Part shown: positions 54,701 through 64,000 of the stretch, in pieces
How positions within the stretch are numbered: position 1 is the stretch's first letter
Layout of the letters: the number at the start of each line of letters is the position of its first letter
From: Liolophura sinensis
Taxonomy: Eukaryota; Mollusca; Polyplacophora; Chitonida; Chitonidae
DNA: 64,000 nt
NCBI RefSeq assembly: GCF_032854445.1
Contig: NC_088304.1
Span: forward strand, 12,411,704 to 12,475,703
Reading direction: 5' to 3'
The notes under the pieces: generated by a model
Told to the model about the DNA's origin: nothing
Databases searched by the model: none
What the model saw: the letters and a program-made list of their open reading frames with translations, nothing else
Translations under genes and position numbers: made by a program

Positions 54701-57700
54701 TATGTATGTCAGCTGCGCTTTGATTGGAACTGTTCATATAACCAACGTGGCTGCCTAATGAAAACACGATGAATACACAATCCCCGTATCCCCGGGGGCT
54801 AAGGTGCCTTAGGTATAACTAGCTTTTCTGTACCGTGGCCGTTTATCGTACTTCCATTCAAAACATCAGCTAGTTACTAGGCAAGTGAGGAAAACAGGAT
54901 ACACGGACAAGTCCTAGTCCTGATTTAACATGTTTCATCAGACACATGTATGGAAAATACTGGATAAATTTGAACGCAAATTTCGAAATGCACGCCAGCC
55001 AGATTCATAGGCCTGTTATGTAAAACGACTGCAACCTATTGGGTATTGTGGCGATCATCGTGACACGCTTTGATCAGGCTAACCATTTCTTTATCATTCA
55101 CATTTATACAACCTTATTTCTTAAAAGTTCAGCTGTTTAGAAATCAAATGTATATTTTCTAATTATGGTGGTTATAAGCTGAAGATTATCCACAGAAGCG
55201 AGAAGAGAATTTGACTTTGGTATTTGAACCGATCATATATACGTTGTTTAAATGCTATAACTGACTGAGTGGCCCATTCTCTGCAGTCGTTAATGAATGG
55301 ATTATTTGTGAAATTAGAAACAGACGATAAAAAAAAATCATGGCGAAAATGTGTCTTAACATTATCTCGGATGAAAGGTCCCCAGATTACATATCCCGTT
55401 TTACTTCGCTTGGTTGAAAAAGTCATTTTAATTCAAACAGTGAATGTACAAGATATTTCAGAGATACATCTACTAAAATTTTACTTCACCGTAACAGTTT
55501 GTTTTGATTGGGACTTCATGCAAGAAATATCGGTGCGTTCTTCTTACTAAAATTGCAAGCTAATGATGGCTTTGCTTTTTTTGAGTTCTTTCCATGGATT
55601 TTGTTGCTATCAATGCTGAAGAACCGATCTGGGCCGACAGGTTGCATAGGACTGTAGGGATTTGATTCCTCTTAGATTTTGCCGTAATCTTACCTGTTCA
55701 TTGATGCGCTTCCAGAAGATAGCGAGGACGTAGACGGCGCAGACCGGTGGCGCCAGGTAGCTTGTCACGGCCTGGATGTAGTGGAACAGCTCACTTACGT
55801 TCTGTACGATCGGGATCCAGGCGATGCCGACACCGACCAGTACGAGGACACAGCATCTAGCAAAAACATCAACAACAGAGACATATGACAACAACAACAA
55901 CAAGTAAGACACCTGACAACAACAAATAAACATCTGACAGTAATAACAACAACAACTAAAACGTATGACTAGGTTTTATTTCACTTATATTTTGGTAGCA
56001 AAACCGTTAAATACTTGAAAACATGACAAAATCACGCATCAAGTCAAAGTCTTAAATTCGATGAATTCTGACTGATAATCTATTAAATCCAGGTTTAACT
56101 ATAGACTATACTATGTAAATGGGGTGGGATTTTGGTTTTGCTTGGAGGCATTAAAAACATTAAAACACAACAGCGCAGAGAGTAAAACCAGAGCACTTAC
56201 AATAGGCAAATGATCACACGTAACCAGTCAAATTCGGCCACTTGTCAATTTACATGTCAAGGTTGTATTCCGATATGCTTATAAAGTTGCAACCAGTTAC
56301 GTGTACTTAATTGTAAGTTATAGCACTGTATTTGTTTACCTAATTCCGTTACCCACCCATTAACACCATGGCTTAAACGGAATTAGGTAAACAAATACAG
56401 TGCTATAACTTACAATTAAGTACACGTAACTGGTCTAGAATTATTCAAAGGAATGTGTTGTCATCATATTTAATATATAATCACACTGAAAGACCATTCT
56501 GTGCGATAACTTCTTATATCCTTATTTTGTAAGGTTCGAAATTATAGATTTAATGTGTTAATCCCCAGTATCATAAAACACGAAAATTCTTCTAGGAATC
56601 AAAAAGAGATCGATATCTGCGAATTATCTCCCCCTGAGAATATCCCCCAAAAAGACTTACTAGTATGTGATACCATATCATGTACATGTAGTTTACCTTC
56701 CCACGATCATGAGTTCGATATCGCTGGCGTTCTTGCGTATCCTACGCCAGATATCCATGGTGAAGATTGTGCTGCTGCTGTTGAAGATGGAGGTGAGAGA
56801 GGAGATGAGAGCAGACATCATCACGGCCATCATCAGTCCACGGAGGGCCACAGGCATCACCTCTAGTACCAGCTTTGGGTAGGCGATATTCGTGCATCCG
56901 GCTTCGCTACCGCAAATGCGCATGCATTCTTTGGGGTCCCCACAACCAACCGTATCTAAAACACGGAAATCAACCATACCTCTGATACATTCCTCGTGTC
57001 AACTTCTTGGAAGAGACATTAGCCCATGTATTTTTAAAAGAAAAAGAGAGGGCCTCCTTGGCTCAGTTGGTTAGCGTGCTAGCGCTGCGTAATGACCCAC
57101 GAGCCGCTCACCAATGCGGTCGCTGTTAGCTCAAGTCCAGCTCATGCTGGCTTCATCTCTGGCCGTACGTGGGAAAGTCTGCCACCAACCTACGGATGGT
57201 CGTGGGTTTCCCCCGGGATCTGCCCGATTTCCTCCCACCACAATGGTGGTCGCCGTCGTGTAATTGAAATACTCTTGAAAAACCAATCAAATAAATAAAA
57301 AAAGAAAGAAAGAAAAAGAGAAGGAGAATAAGAGAATATTCAATCGACGAAGCTTGTGTGGCCGTTTGCGTCAATATGTCGCGCATATCTGTACTTCACA
57401 CGTGGGAAAATTCGTATGTAGCTTGTCAAAGACTATACAATGCGGGGAAAATTACATTTTTTTCGATTGCGCAGATATCAATGACTGGCCATGCAACTTT
57501 CAAACCAGCTGTTGTTCGTTGGTTACTTGATATATATTAATAACCATTAACCACCGGAAACCCGTGTAATAAATTCGCCTAAATTGGTAAGGAGTTGTAC
57601 AATTGTTCGTATTCGGTCAACAATTATTCTTTTAACTCAAAATCTGTGTGCATGGTGAGTTACTGTTCGTGTTTATTAATCACAAACTCGACAAAACTTA

Positions 57701-60700
57701 AATAAAATTTCTACATAACAGGATCGAGCGCCCGACCTCTCGGACACCACTTGCCCTGTGAATTCCAGATCTCTGAATATCATATAACCTTAACCACAAG
57801 AATTATACAATAGTATTATAGCTTCAAACATCGGAACCCTGTTGATTACTAGGCCAATCCTTTGATCAAAGAAACTCTATCTTACTTGGGAAGAGGATTC
57901 TTGCTATCATTCCAGGAAAGACGATTAGCCACATGGGTAGGAACTTGAGCCATCCCGCCAGGATGGTCCCAGCCTTGGCGTGGGTGACGTTTTTGGCCGC
58001 CAATGCTCTCTGTACGATTACCTGGAAACGACACAAAGACACAGAATGTAACCACAGGCGCGTCTGAGGGAGATCAAACCATTGATCAGACTATAGCTGG
58101 AATCCGTGGGGATCACATCTGTCTGGCTAGAGACAGCGACAAAGAAAAGAAAATAAGTAAATGCTGATGAAGAAAGAGGGCATATCAAACAAATCAGCGG
58201 GTATACATGTACGTGATTAAGTAATATCATCTGACCGCCGGCATGTACATATAAGGGGAAAATTCTTGATCATTTGAGCATGCAGCATTCAAATAAACAA
58301 TAAATACATAGGGAACCGTAAATGCAAAGTTCCATCAGAGGAGCCTTTGAAATATTCATTGTGTTCATAACGGAATTACGAATGAAGTTTTGATTTGGAA
58401 AAAGCTCGAATTTTCTTTCTCTGACGACGTACAATCTACAAAGCGTTGCTGTTATTTTTTCACTGTAGATGTTTCCAGCTGGTAATCTTGACAAAAATGT
58501 TTATACACATACGTATTTATGACATTATTTATGCATAATTTATACATTATTTTTAACGATTATTACACAACTATGCTAATATGATGTACAACAACTAATT
58601 TACAGCAAACTATTAGTAAATTTCAATTATTTAAATAATAATGTTAATGAAAGTTGATAAACAATAAAAGGTTATTAAAACAGGTAAAACAATGAAATTT
58701 GCATTTGCAGTAGTATAATATGTTCAAACCCTAAATTGGTCTATTCTATCGATGAAAGCAGACTAAGGTAAAAGACAAGCGCCGTTTCAGCCTGAAGCAG
58801 GAAAATGCCTAGGGACAACTATAACCACTGATCATAACAGCAAAAGCCATAATTACATTAAAAACAAAAGAATAATTGGCACATGATTTGATTTTATAAA
58901 GAAAGTACAGGCATGCAAACATAAGTGAACGATTCCTTTCCGGCGGAACATGCGAAGGTTTGTCAGCAGTCTGCGGATTGTCGTGAGTCTCCTCTCACCA
59001 TAATGCTGGGCGCCGTCGTACAAGTGAAATATTCTTGAGAACGGCATAAAACACCCTATCAAATGAATAAAAATGAACAATTTATAAAAATTTAAAAACA
59101 AGACTAATACAAATTCTGATAACGTGACACGGTTTGGGTTTAGGTGTAGCTAGAATTGACTCGACTAAACATCATAACCTACACATTACTCTATCGGTGT
59201 CAGATTACTCTTCTGCTTTAACACGTTCATGTACAAGTTGATCACAGAACTGTAATAGCGTAGCGAAACTTGTAACATTACAACAAGCGGTAAGATTATA
59301 CCATTTCAATTAACGGAATACTCAAAGAGTATAACCTCGTTACATTTCCATGTTTTTAATACGTCATAATAATACGTCACCAGTTTGTCCATAAAACGTC
59401 GTCATAACAGACATTCGTGTAGGCTACTAATCTTCATACCAATAACAAATGGGTGGTCAAGACAACATTTACCACAAATCTCCAAATCAGAGATGAGAAA
59501 GAGCATAAAGTAAGAAATTAGGACTGAACCAATAAGAGAAACAATCAACAGTGATGCCGGACACATGCAAGGAAAATCAATATCCAGATGGTGCACCACC
59601 ATGCTATTTTATCAGTTGTAAGTAATATTTATTTATTTTATTTTATTGGTGTTTTACGCCGTACTCAAGAATATTTCACTTATACGACGGCGGCCAGCAT
59701 TATAGTGGGTGGAAACCGACCACAGCCCACGACCATCCGCAGATTGACCGTGCCACGTTCGACCGGAGAGGAAGCCAGCATGAGCTGGTCTTGAACTCAC
59801 AGCGACCGCATTGATGAGAGACTGCTGGGTCATCACATTGTGCTAGCGCGCTAACCAACTGAGCCACGGGGGTCCCCTTGTAGGTAATAAACATATGTAT
59901 CTCAGTTAAGCTTTGTTTGCAACTGTTCATGTATCCAACTTGTCGAATTTATCAACAACATGCATAAAAAGGACATCTTTAACCCTGCTTTAAGCAGAAT
60001 TAGACAAAATTATGAAGCAGAGCGCAAGAGATTTTGGACACTCCCGTCATGTTTACTTACAAGAGAATTCTACTCCTTGTAAAATTTCAGGAACATAGTG
60101 TGAAGGTTTTTGATGAAATATCCCTGACACACTAGTAAAAGTAGCTTCATCAAAGCCACATCGTAATGAGGTGCTCATTTATATATTTAGACCGATAAGT
60201 GAATAACACAGATTATTTTGGAAACGTGTCATTTGTGGCCTGTTCTTAAATGGCTTTTCTCGAAAAATCTCTTTAATCTGTGTGACTGTCTTGGGTACAC
60301 AGCACCTAACATCTGGAATAAATGGCGGATAATTATGTCATAGATAATTTTGTCGCAAGCGCGAGCGGCTAAATTTCTCTTGTTATCAAGTTATTTATAG
60401 ACAAGACATCACAGAACGATATCTTTTTTTTGTCCGTGCACCCTTGAAGTATATCGATTCTGCTCTGGGCATTTGGACACCTTTTTTTAAAATCTCCCTG
60501 TGCGAATTCAACGAAAAACGCGGAATTATACACTTCGTTTTTACACTTGGCGTCTTGCCATTTTCTACATATCGCCTGCCAGCTGCTTGGAAAGAAATTA
60601 GTGTCTCACCAAGAAGCTGGAGAGTTTATCAGTGACAATATTGCTATATCATTGCAGTCCCAAAACATATTATATAAACAGATTATTTTAATATATTTAT

Positions 60701-62280
60701 TTGATTGGTGTTTTACGCCGTACTCAAGAATATTTCACTTATTCGACTGCCGGCAGCATTGTGGTTCGAGGAAACCCACGAACATCCAGAGGCAGTGGTG
60801 GGAAGTTCCAGCCAGGGTTATTGCGCCATCCTGCATGTAACCCCCCAATCATTTTAAGGATTGCTTTGGTGATCTGATGCTCATTCCCAAATGCACTGCT
60901 TTGATCGCCGAAGCCAATCCTTTGACAATCTTTTAGGTCGCGCACTCAATATAGCCCCTGGTGCAAACAGACTACACCAAACAAAGTAACACAAGAGCAT
61001 ATCCAACAGGGTGATAGTTGGTAAATGGTCACACGTAACCGGTGAAATACGGCCTCTTGTAAATTTACTCCATTTAGGGTTTTAATATAATTGTTCATGT
61101 AGCAAATTACATGGATGGTGAAAGATGTCGGTTTGGGTTTTCTCCACTTGTTATAATCTGCTCATCGTCGCACACTATCGAGTAATTTGTCGAGCACCTT
61201 GTAAAAACTCCAGTGGCAAATAATAAATACAGAAACATATTTTGCTTCTTGTACCTAACAGCACTCAACTAAACACAGAATACTGGAGTTCATATTTTAG
61301 AGAGGCACCCATTAGATATATTTACCAAAAAAATGCGACAAATCGAAAAAGAACTATCAAACAAAACTCAATCAAACACCTTAAACAACACAGTATGGCC
61401 CAGGTTAACAAAAACAGACAAAGCAAACCACTACAGATACTACACGACAGGACAGCTGGCTCAGACATAAAGAACAAAACAACGAACGATGCAATTCAAT
61501 AGACTTTTGCAAACTATCAATCAAGGCCACTCATTTAACCAGTCAAAATGAATATTGCTGCAAGCAGGTCAAGCGGATGCCCCACATCTTGGTTACAAAT
61601 GTCACAATTGCATTCACCGGGAATTAAATGAAAAGTAAAGCTGTCACGAGAAGGAGTGGTGAGACATCGGATGTGGCGGATCCATCCATAACGCAGGTTA
61701 TTGAAGGATTCTGAGCGGTGCGCATAAATTCAATCGAAAGTACAATCCAGTTTAGCATAGACATTCAAATTAATATGTTGCGCTTCAGGCATGATTCTTC
61801 CACAAATTAATGCTACATTTTCGTCCTTTAGGTCAGCCCACATCAGGGACCAAGGATACAGGGGCATACATGTCATTTTCTCCGGATGCATTAATAAAAT
61901 GTGGTGTAATTGTGCATGGTGGGCTGAAATTCCTTGCGACTCGTTCATATTCATCTTACAGGGTTTTACGTACTATTTCACTGGAAATGCATTAGATTCA
62001 GACAAACTAAAACAGATTCAGCACAATAACAACAACGACCAAATGCAACCACGAGCATGTAGCTAGTCATGAGACGACGTCTGACCTGATCGGCGCACCA
62101 ATACCATACAGACGACACCGTCAGGCCGATTGTGGCGCCTAACCAAGGGAGATCACTGTCGAAATGTCGCAGTGTACTCATGGCATCTGACGGCGGGAAG
62201 GCACAGGTGCTGTTGGATTCCTTTGCGGTAGCCGGGGCCGCCAGAAAGTACAATCTCTTCATTTCCTGGTAACCGCCTAC
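51550..62280 (-). CDS. SLC5A: SLC5A-family sodium/sugar cotransporter, C-terminal part (partial at right edge)
   Basis: A sodium/solute symporter of the plasma membrane in the SGLT branch (SLC5A1/2/4/9/10/11 group). Seven exons: 62086-62280, 57886-58021, 56697-56955, 55694-55856, 54177-54398, 53417-53531, 51550-51761. They join in phase to 433 residues and a TAA; SGLTs are about 660-680 aa, so roughly 230 N-terminal residues lie beyond the window. Signatures: [20 protein letters not shown], the extracellular Cys-rich loop with [28 protein letters not shown] (helix with the second sodium site), [12 protein letters not shown] with the sugar-site Gln, [25 protein letters not shown], and the final C-terminal helix ending WGFFA. 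Substrate (glucose, myo-inositol, other) cannot be told. Confidence 0.94.
51945..52075 (+). repeat. Dispersed repeat family V, partial copy
   Basis: Shares ATGTGATGACA(A)CAGCATT and TCGTCGCTGCTCTG..CTGTGCTGTACGTCTTTAA with the 1340-1660 copy, with the middle missing. Lies in an SLC5A intron next to a SINE. Confidence 0.55.
52106..52256 (+). repeat. tRNA-SINE family A, headless
   Basis: TACGTGGGAAGGTCTGCCAC to TACGGCGTATAATCAAATAA. SLC5A last intron. Confidence 0.9.
52380..52765 (+). repeat. Dispersed repeat family U, full-length-like copy
   Basis: Aligns along its length with 54439-54800: GTATA..(A)GCCGTCA.., CCAATCCCCAAAACG, GAAATCAGTATT(A/C)AAATCGTG, GCGCTTTGATTG. In an SLC5A intron. Unclassified. 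Confidence 0.65.
52850..53135 (-). repeat. tRNA-derived SINE remnant
   Basis: Minus strand has GTGGTTAGAGCATTGGCC and CAGGTTGAAGTCCCGAGTCC spaced as A- and B-boxes (53068-53130); the rest of the stretch has no gene. Confidence 0.45.
53417..53531 (-). CDS. SLC5A: SLC5A exon (cytoplasmic loop)
   Basis: [20 protein letters not shown] through KHKSAQG plus one base. Two donors sit 4 nt apart; GTATGT (after GGTG) is the better and keeps phase 1 into the last exon. Acceptor CTCCGCAG. Confidence 0.9.
53918..54100. repeat. 91-bp tandem duplication
   Basis: Two nearly identical copies starting CCGTGTCACAAGAGTTTTAC; only a C/T change was noted. In an SLC5A intron, 75 nt from the donor of exon 54177-54398. 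Confidence 0.92.
54177..54398 (-). CDS. SLC5A: SLC5A exon
   Basis: 74 codons, [20 protein letters not shown] through [13 protein letters not shown], two membrane helices around the YLHFG loop. Acceptor ATTTCAG, donor CAC|GTAAGT. Confidence 0.93.
54435..54800 (+). repeat. Dispersed repeat family U, copy
   Basis: Diverged copy of 52380-52765, in the next SLC5A intron. Small ORFs across these copies on the minus strand share hydrophobic residues, but each is interrupted and none fits an SLC5A exon. Confidence 0.62.
55694..55856 (-). CDS. SLC5A: SLC5A exon (TSYLAPP helix)
   Basis: [20 protein letters not shown] through [12 protein letters not shown] and [11 protein letters not shown]. Acceptor TTGCTAG, donor CAG|GTAAGA, phase 2 to phase 0. 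Confidence 0.94.
56205..56250 (+). repeat. Dispersed repeat, copy 1
   Basis: TCACACGTAACCAGTCAAAT TCGGCC.CTTGT.AATTTAC matches 61025-61070 with few changes. Confidence 0.6.
56292..56434. repeat. Perfect 59-bp inverted repeat (hairpin)
   Basis: Left arm 56292-56350 starts ACCAGTTACGTGTACTTAAT; right arm 56376-56434 is its exact reverse complement, 59 of 59 by eye. Spacer 25 bp. In an SLC5A intron. A short similar sequence (CACACGTAACC.GT) lies upstream at 56214 and again near 61030. Confidence 0.93.
56697..56955 (-). CDS. SLC5A: SLC5A exon (sodium-site helix)
   Basis: Begins by completing an Asn codon, then [40 protein letters not shown]-like helix, and [20 protein letters not shown], ending IELMIVGR (phase 2). 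Acceptor GTTTTAG, donor AAG|GTAAAC. Confidence 0.94.
57049..57300 (+). repeat. tRNA-SINE family A, full length sense copy
   Basis: Best view of the head: A-box TGGCTCAGTTGGTTAGCGTG, B-box AGCTCAAGTCC, then body and (AAAT)n tail. Confidence 0.93.
57886..58021 (-). CDS. SLC5A: SLC5A exon
   Basis: [20 protein letters not shown] through [11 protein letters not shown] plus one base. The VIVQR.L.AKN block is the SGLT signature. Acceptor TTTCCAG, donor CAA|GTAAGA. Confidence 0.94.
58935..59074 (+). repeat. tRNA-SINE family A, body deletion
   Basis: AGGTTTGTCAGCAGTCTGCG, CATAATGCTGGGCGCCGTCG, tail CACCCTATCAAATGAATAAA. Confidence 0.85.
59425..60030 (+). repeat. Dispersed repeat family U, copy split by a SINE
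   Basis: Left part (to 59627) and right part (from 59878) match family U; a SINE with target-site duplication interrupts it. Right part has TTGCAACTGTTCATGTATCC and TTAAGCAGAATTAGACA. Confidence 0.55.
59628..59877 (-). repeat. tRNA-SINE family A, full length, with target-site duplication
   Basis: Flanked by TTGTAAGTAATA (59616-59627) and TTGTAGGTAATA (59878-59889), a 12-bp target duplication with one change. Inserted into a family U repeat. Confidence 0.92.
60690..60825 (-). repeat. tRNA-SINE family A, tail and part of body
   Basis: TTTATTTGATTGGTGTTTTA, TACTCAAGAATATTTCACTT, then CCCACGAACATCCAGAGGCA with an internal deletion. Confidence 0.88.
61025..61070 (+). repeat. Dispersed repeat, copy 2
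   Basis: TCACACGTAACCGGTGAAAT then ACGGCCTCTTGTAAATTTAC; pairs with 56205-56250. Confidence 0.6.
61545..61690 (+). repeat. Dispersed repeat family W, copy 2
   Basis: GATGCCCCACATCTTGGTTA, GGGAATTAAATGAAAAGTAA, TGAGACATCGGATGTGGCGG ATCCATCCAT. Same order as copy 1. Confidence 0.7.
62086..62280 (-). CDS. SLC5A: SLC5A exon (first in window)
   Basis: 65 codons, [20 protein letters not shown] through SVWYWCADQ, phase 0 at both ends. Acceptor TTTTTGAAG has a short pyrimidine run; donor CAG|GTCAGA. The preceding exon was not found before 64000. Confidence 0.9.
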
Positions 62281-62454
62281 CTTCAAAAAGCCTTTAAAAA
62301 TCCAAGTTCTGAGTCAAGACGGGGTATAAAACATTCTGATTTAAAATACGTGGCAATGCTTTGAGGATTACAGTATTTCTAGAACAGGGATGTCTAATTA
62401 ACTGCATCTTTTTACCTAATTAAGGCAAAGCCATGGTGCTAGAGGGCGTGTAAT

Positions 62455-62625
62455 TTGCCACTATTTAGACATTTTACATGAACAGTTAGACTAAAACCCC
62501 AACTGACGTAAATTTAGAAGAGGCCGTATTTCAGCAGTTACGTGTGACCATTATTTGCTAGATAGCACACTGTCGTCGCTGCTGTGGGTATACTCTCTAT
62601 GCTGTACGTCCTCTATATTATATTA
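62455..62625 (+). repeat. Dispersed repeat family V, partial copy
   Basis: Matches about 1485-1640 over roughly 150 nt, including TACATGAACAGTTAGA and AGAGGCCGTATTTCAGC. Confidence 0.6.
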
Positions 62626-62989
62626 TATTTCCTTTGTTTTTTATATGACAAATTCACCTTCAGATATTATGAAGAGTTAAATTGCTTCTTGAATAAAGAC
62701 AAAACATGGATTAGGCTGGCAACGCGAATGCACAATATAATATGGTATGTGTTATACACAGAGACGGTACATCAGTTACACAGCACAGATCACATAACAG
62801 CGACATGCCATATACCGTACGTTCTACAACACCAACTGCAAAATGTCTAACGTAAACCGTTATACCGCTCCACAAAAGGGAAAAGCTTACAACCTTACTT
62901 CACATCACGACAAGATAACATTATGATATAACATATTTTGTTTACGCTCAAAACATTAATCTTTTAAACTTAACAGAATGCCTGTTGTG

Positions 62990-63161
62990 TGAGTGACGCT
63001 AGAATGTATTCTTTTATTATAACCCAATATTGCGTCATGTTTAACATAATACTCTATGTGTCTAATAGAATGGTTACCGGTATGTTGAATTAATAGAATA
63101 TGTCGGTTATATTTAACAGAGTAATCTGCTGCAATAACTGAATACATTCTAGCATCACTCA
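62990..63161. mobile_element. TIR element family T, copy 2
   Basis: Left end TGAGTGACGCTAGAATGTAT, right end ATACATTCTAGCATCACTCA, 172 bp. Same termini as 39392-39536. Internal sequence differs in length but is similarly AT-rich. Confidence 0.8.
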
Positions 63162-64000
63162 GATCACACAGACAATGTAGCATGCATAGCCATATCATGA
63201 AAGTATAAACAGATTCAAGATCCAAGTAGCTGAAATATACCTGTGTCTTTAAAGCGGCTCGTGCTGAAGACCTAAGTTAATTTCAAACCTTATTATATGA
63301 CGTAAAGACGTTCTTGAATTTCTGCCCTTCGATTGGTTCAACTAAACAATATGATAAGTTCGTTAACAAAGATTTATGTGTGTGCTATAAAATATGACAG
63401 CCGCTGTGCTGTAATTTTAGTCAGTCAAAATATTGATCGGCAAGATGACTGCTGTTTTCTCCAGGTACTCCGCGTTTCTCCACCCAGATATATGAATAAT
63501 TCAAAACTCGACTTGCACATTTTAAAAGCATAATTTTAAAACACTAAAAATTTCACAATTTTGGAAAACAAGGGGTTTTAGTAAACCATTAACAGCAACT
63601 GACAAAGCGACTACCACACTTGCTAAGTGTTCCTGCTCGATCTCTTGTGGTAATTCTATATCAGTCAGTGGCACTGAGATTAAAGCTAAAGATGTAAAAA
63701 ACGGATCTAAGTAACTACCTTTGAACCTTTTAACTACATTTTTGAAAGACTGAATAAATCTCACGGGTCAAGATAAGTTCTGATCAAAAGTTGATTGCAT
63801 AGGCAAATCTCTTTGTGTGTTGTGCTTAAGACTGAGGTCTTCCTTCGTACTTTCTCAGATTAAAGGAGATTAATGGCGTTAGTCTTTACAACGGCGTGTG
63901 ATTCCTGTTTGCAGATCAAAAATGACACATCTTTTTGTCAGGCTAGCGTGCATTTACAAAATGAGCTGTCAAATGACGGATTGGGGCATATCTTCCCCGT

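Larger units (their letters stand above)
62281..64000 (-). other. SLC5A intron reaching the right edge
   Basis: The exon before 62280 should encode the conserved early helices of the transporter and was not found, so this is read as intron containing a family V repeat and a TIR element. Confidence 0.55.

Noticed and set aside
63522-63764. 80-codon minus-strand frame as an upstream SLC5A exon
   Set aside because: Sequence does not match any SGLT segment expected before VGGY, and splice borders do not fit.

Overview
This is eukaryotic nuclear DNA, AT-rich, with long introns, GT-AG splicing and very many short interspersed repeats. Over 25 copies of one tRNA-derived SINE (a tRNA-like head, then a conserved body ending in TACGGCGTAAAACACCAATC and an (AAAT)n tail) and the style of the proteins point to a mollusc, most likely a bivalve. 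The species cannot be named from the sequence.

Five genes can be rebuilt by joining exons in frame. (1) A complete short (type I) coronin on the minus strand, 28502 down to 7264, with nine shared coding exons and two alternative last exons (12501-12608 and 7264-7452) that encode related but different C-terminal coiled coils. (2) A small intronless cupin-fold protein, minus, 33168-33491, with a decayed copy of its N-terminal part at about 31.78-31.85 kb. (3) UQCR10 (complex III subunit 9), minus, two exons, 36660-37269. (4) ZMAT5 (U11/U12 snRNP 20K protein), plus, four exons, 40018-44799, head to head with UQCR10. (5) The C-terminal two thirds of an SLC5A-family sodium/sugar cotransporter, minus, seven exons from 62280 to 51550; its N-terminal exons lie beyond the right edge.

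Layout: 1-4.5 kb holds a frameshifted reverse-transcriptase relic and a repeat pair 4.35 kb apart. 4.5-7.26 kb is AT-rich sequence, probably coronin 3' UTR and flank. 7.26-30 kb is coronin, whose introns carry four sizeable minisatellites (33, 42, 19 and 84 bp units). The 84-bp array is built from the gene's own exon-4 acceptor, and the 19-bp array starts about 20 nt from an exon-7 donor. 30-36.6 kb is repeat-rich with the cupin gene. 36.6-44.8 kb is the UQCR10-ZMAT5 pair, with two inverted-repeat elements between them and a 1.4-kb minisatellite in the last ZMAT5 intron. 45-51.5 kb is intergenic. 51.5-64 kb is the cotransporter, with its introns holding old repeats and a perfect 59-bp hairpin.

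The genes are unrelated housekeeping and cytoskeletal functions: actin regulation, respiration, minor splicing and solute uptake. The most notable material is the duplicated coronin coiled-coil exon, the splice-site-bearing tandem repeats around coronin exons, and the UQCR10-ZMAT5 divergent pair, which I recall as also divergent neighbours in human. No unknown multi-gene system is evident.
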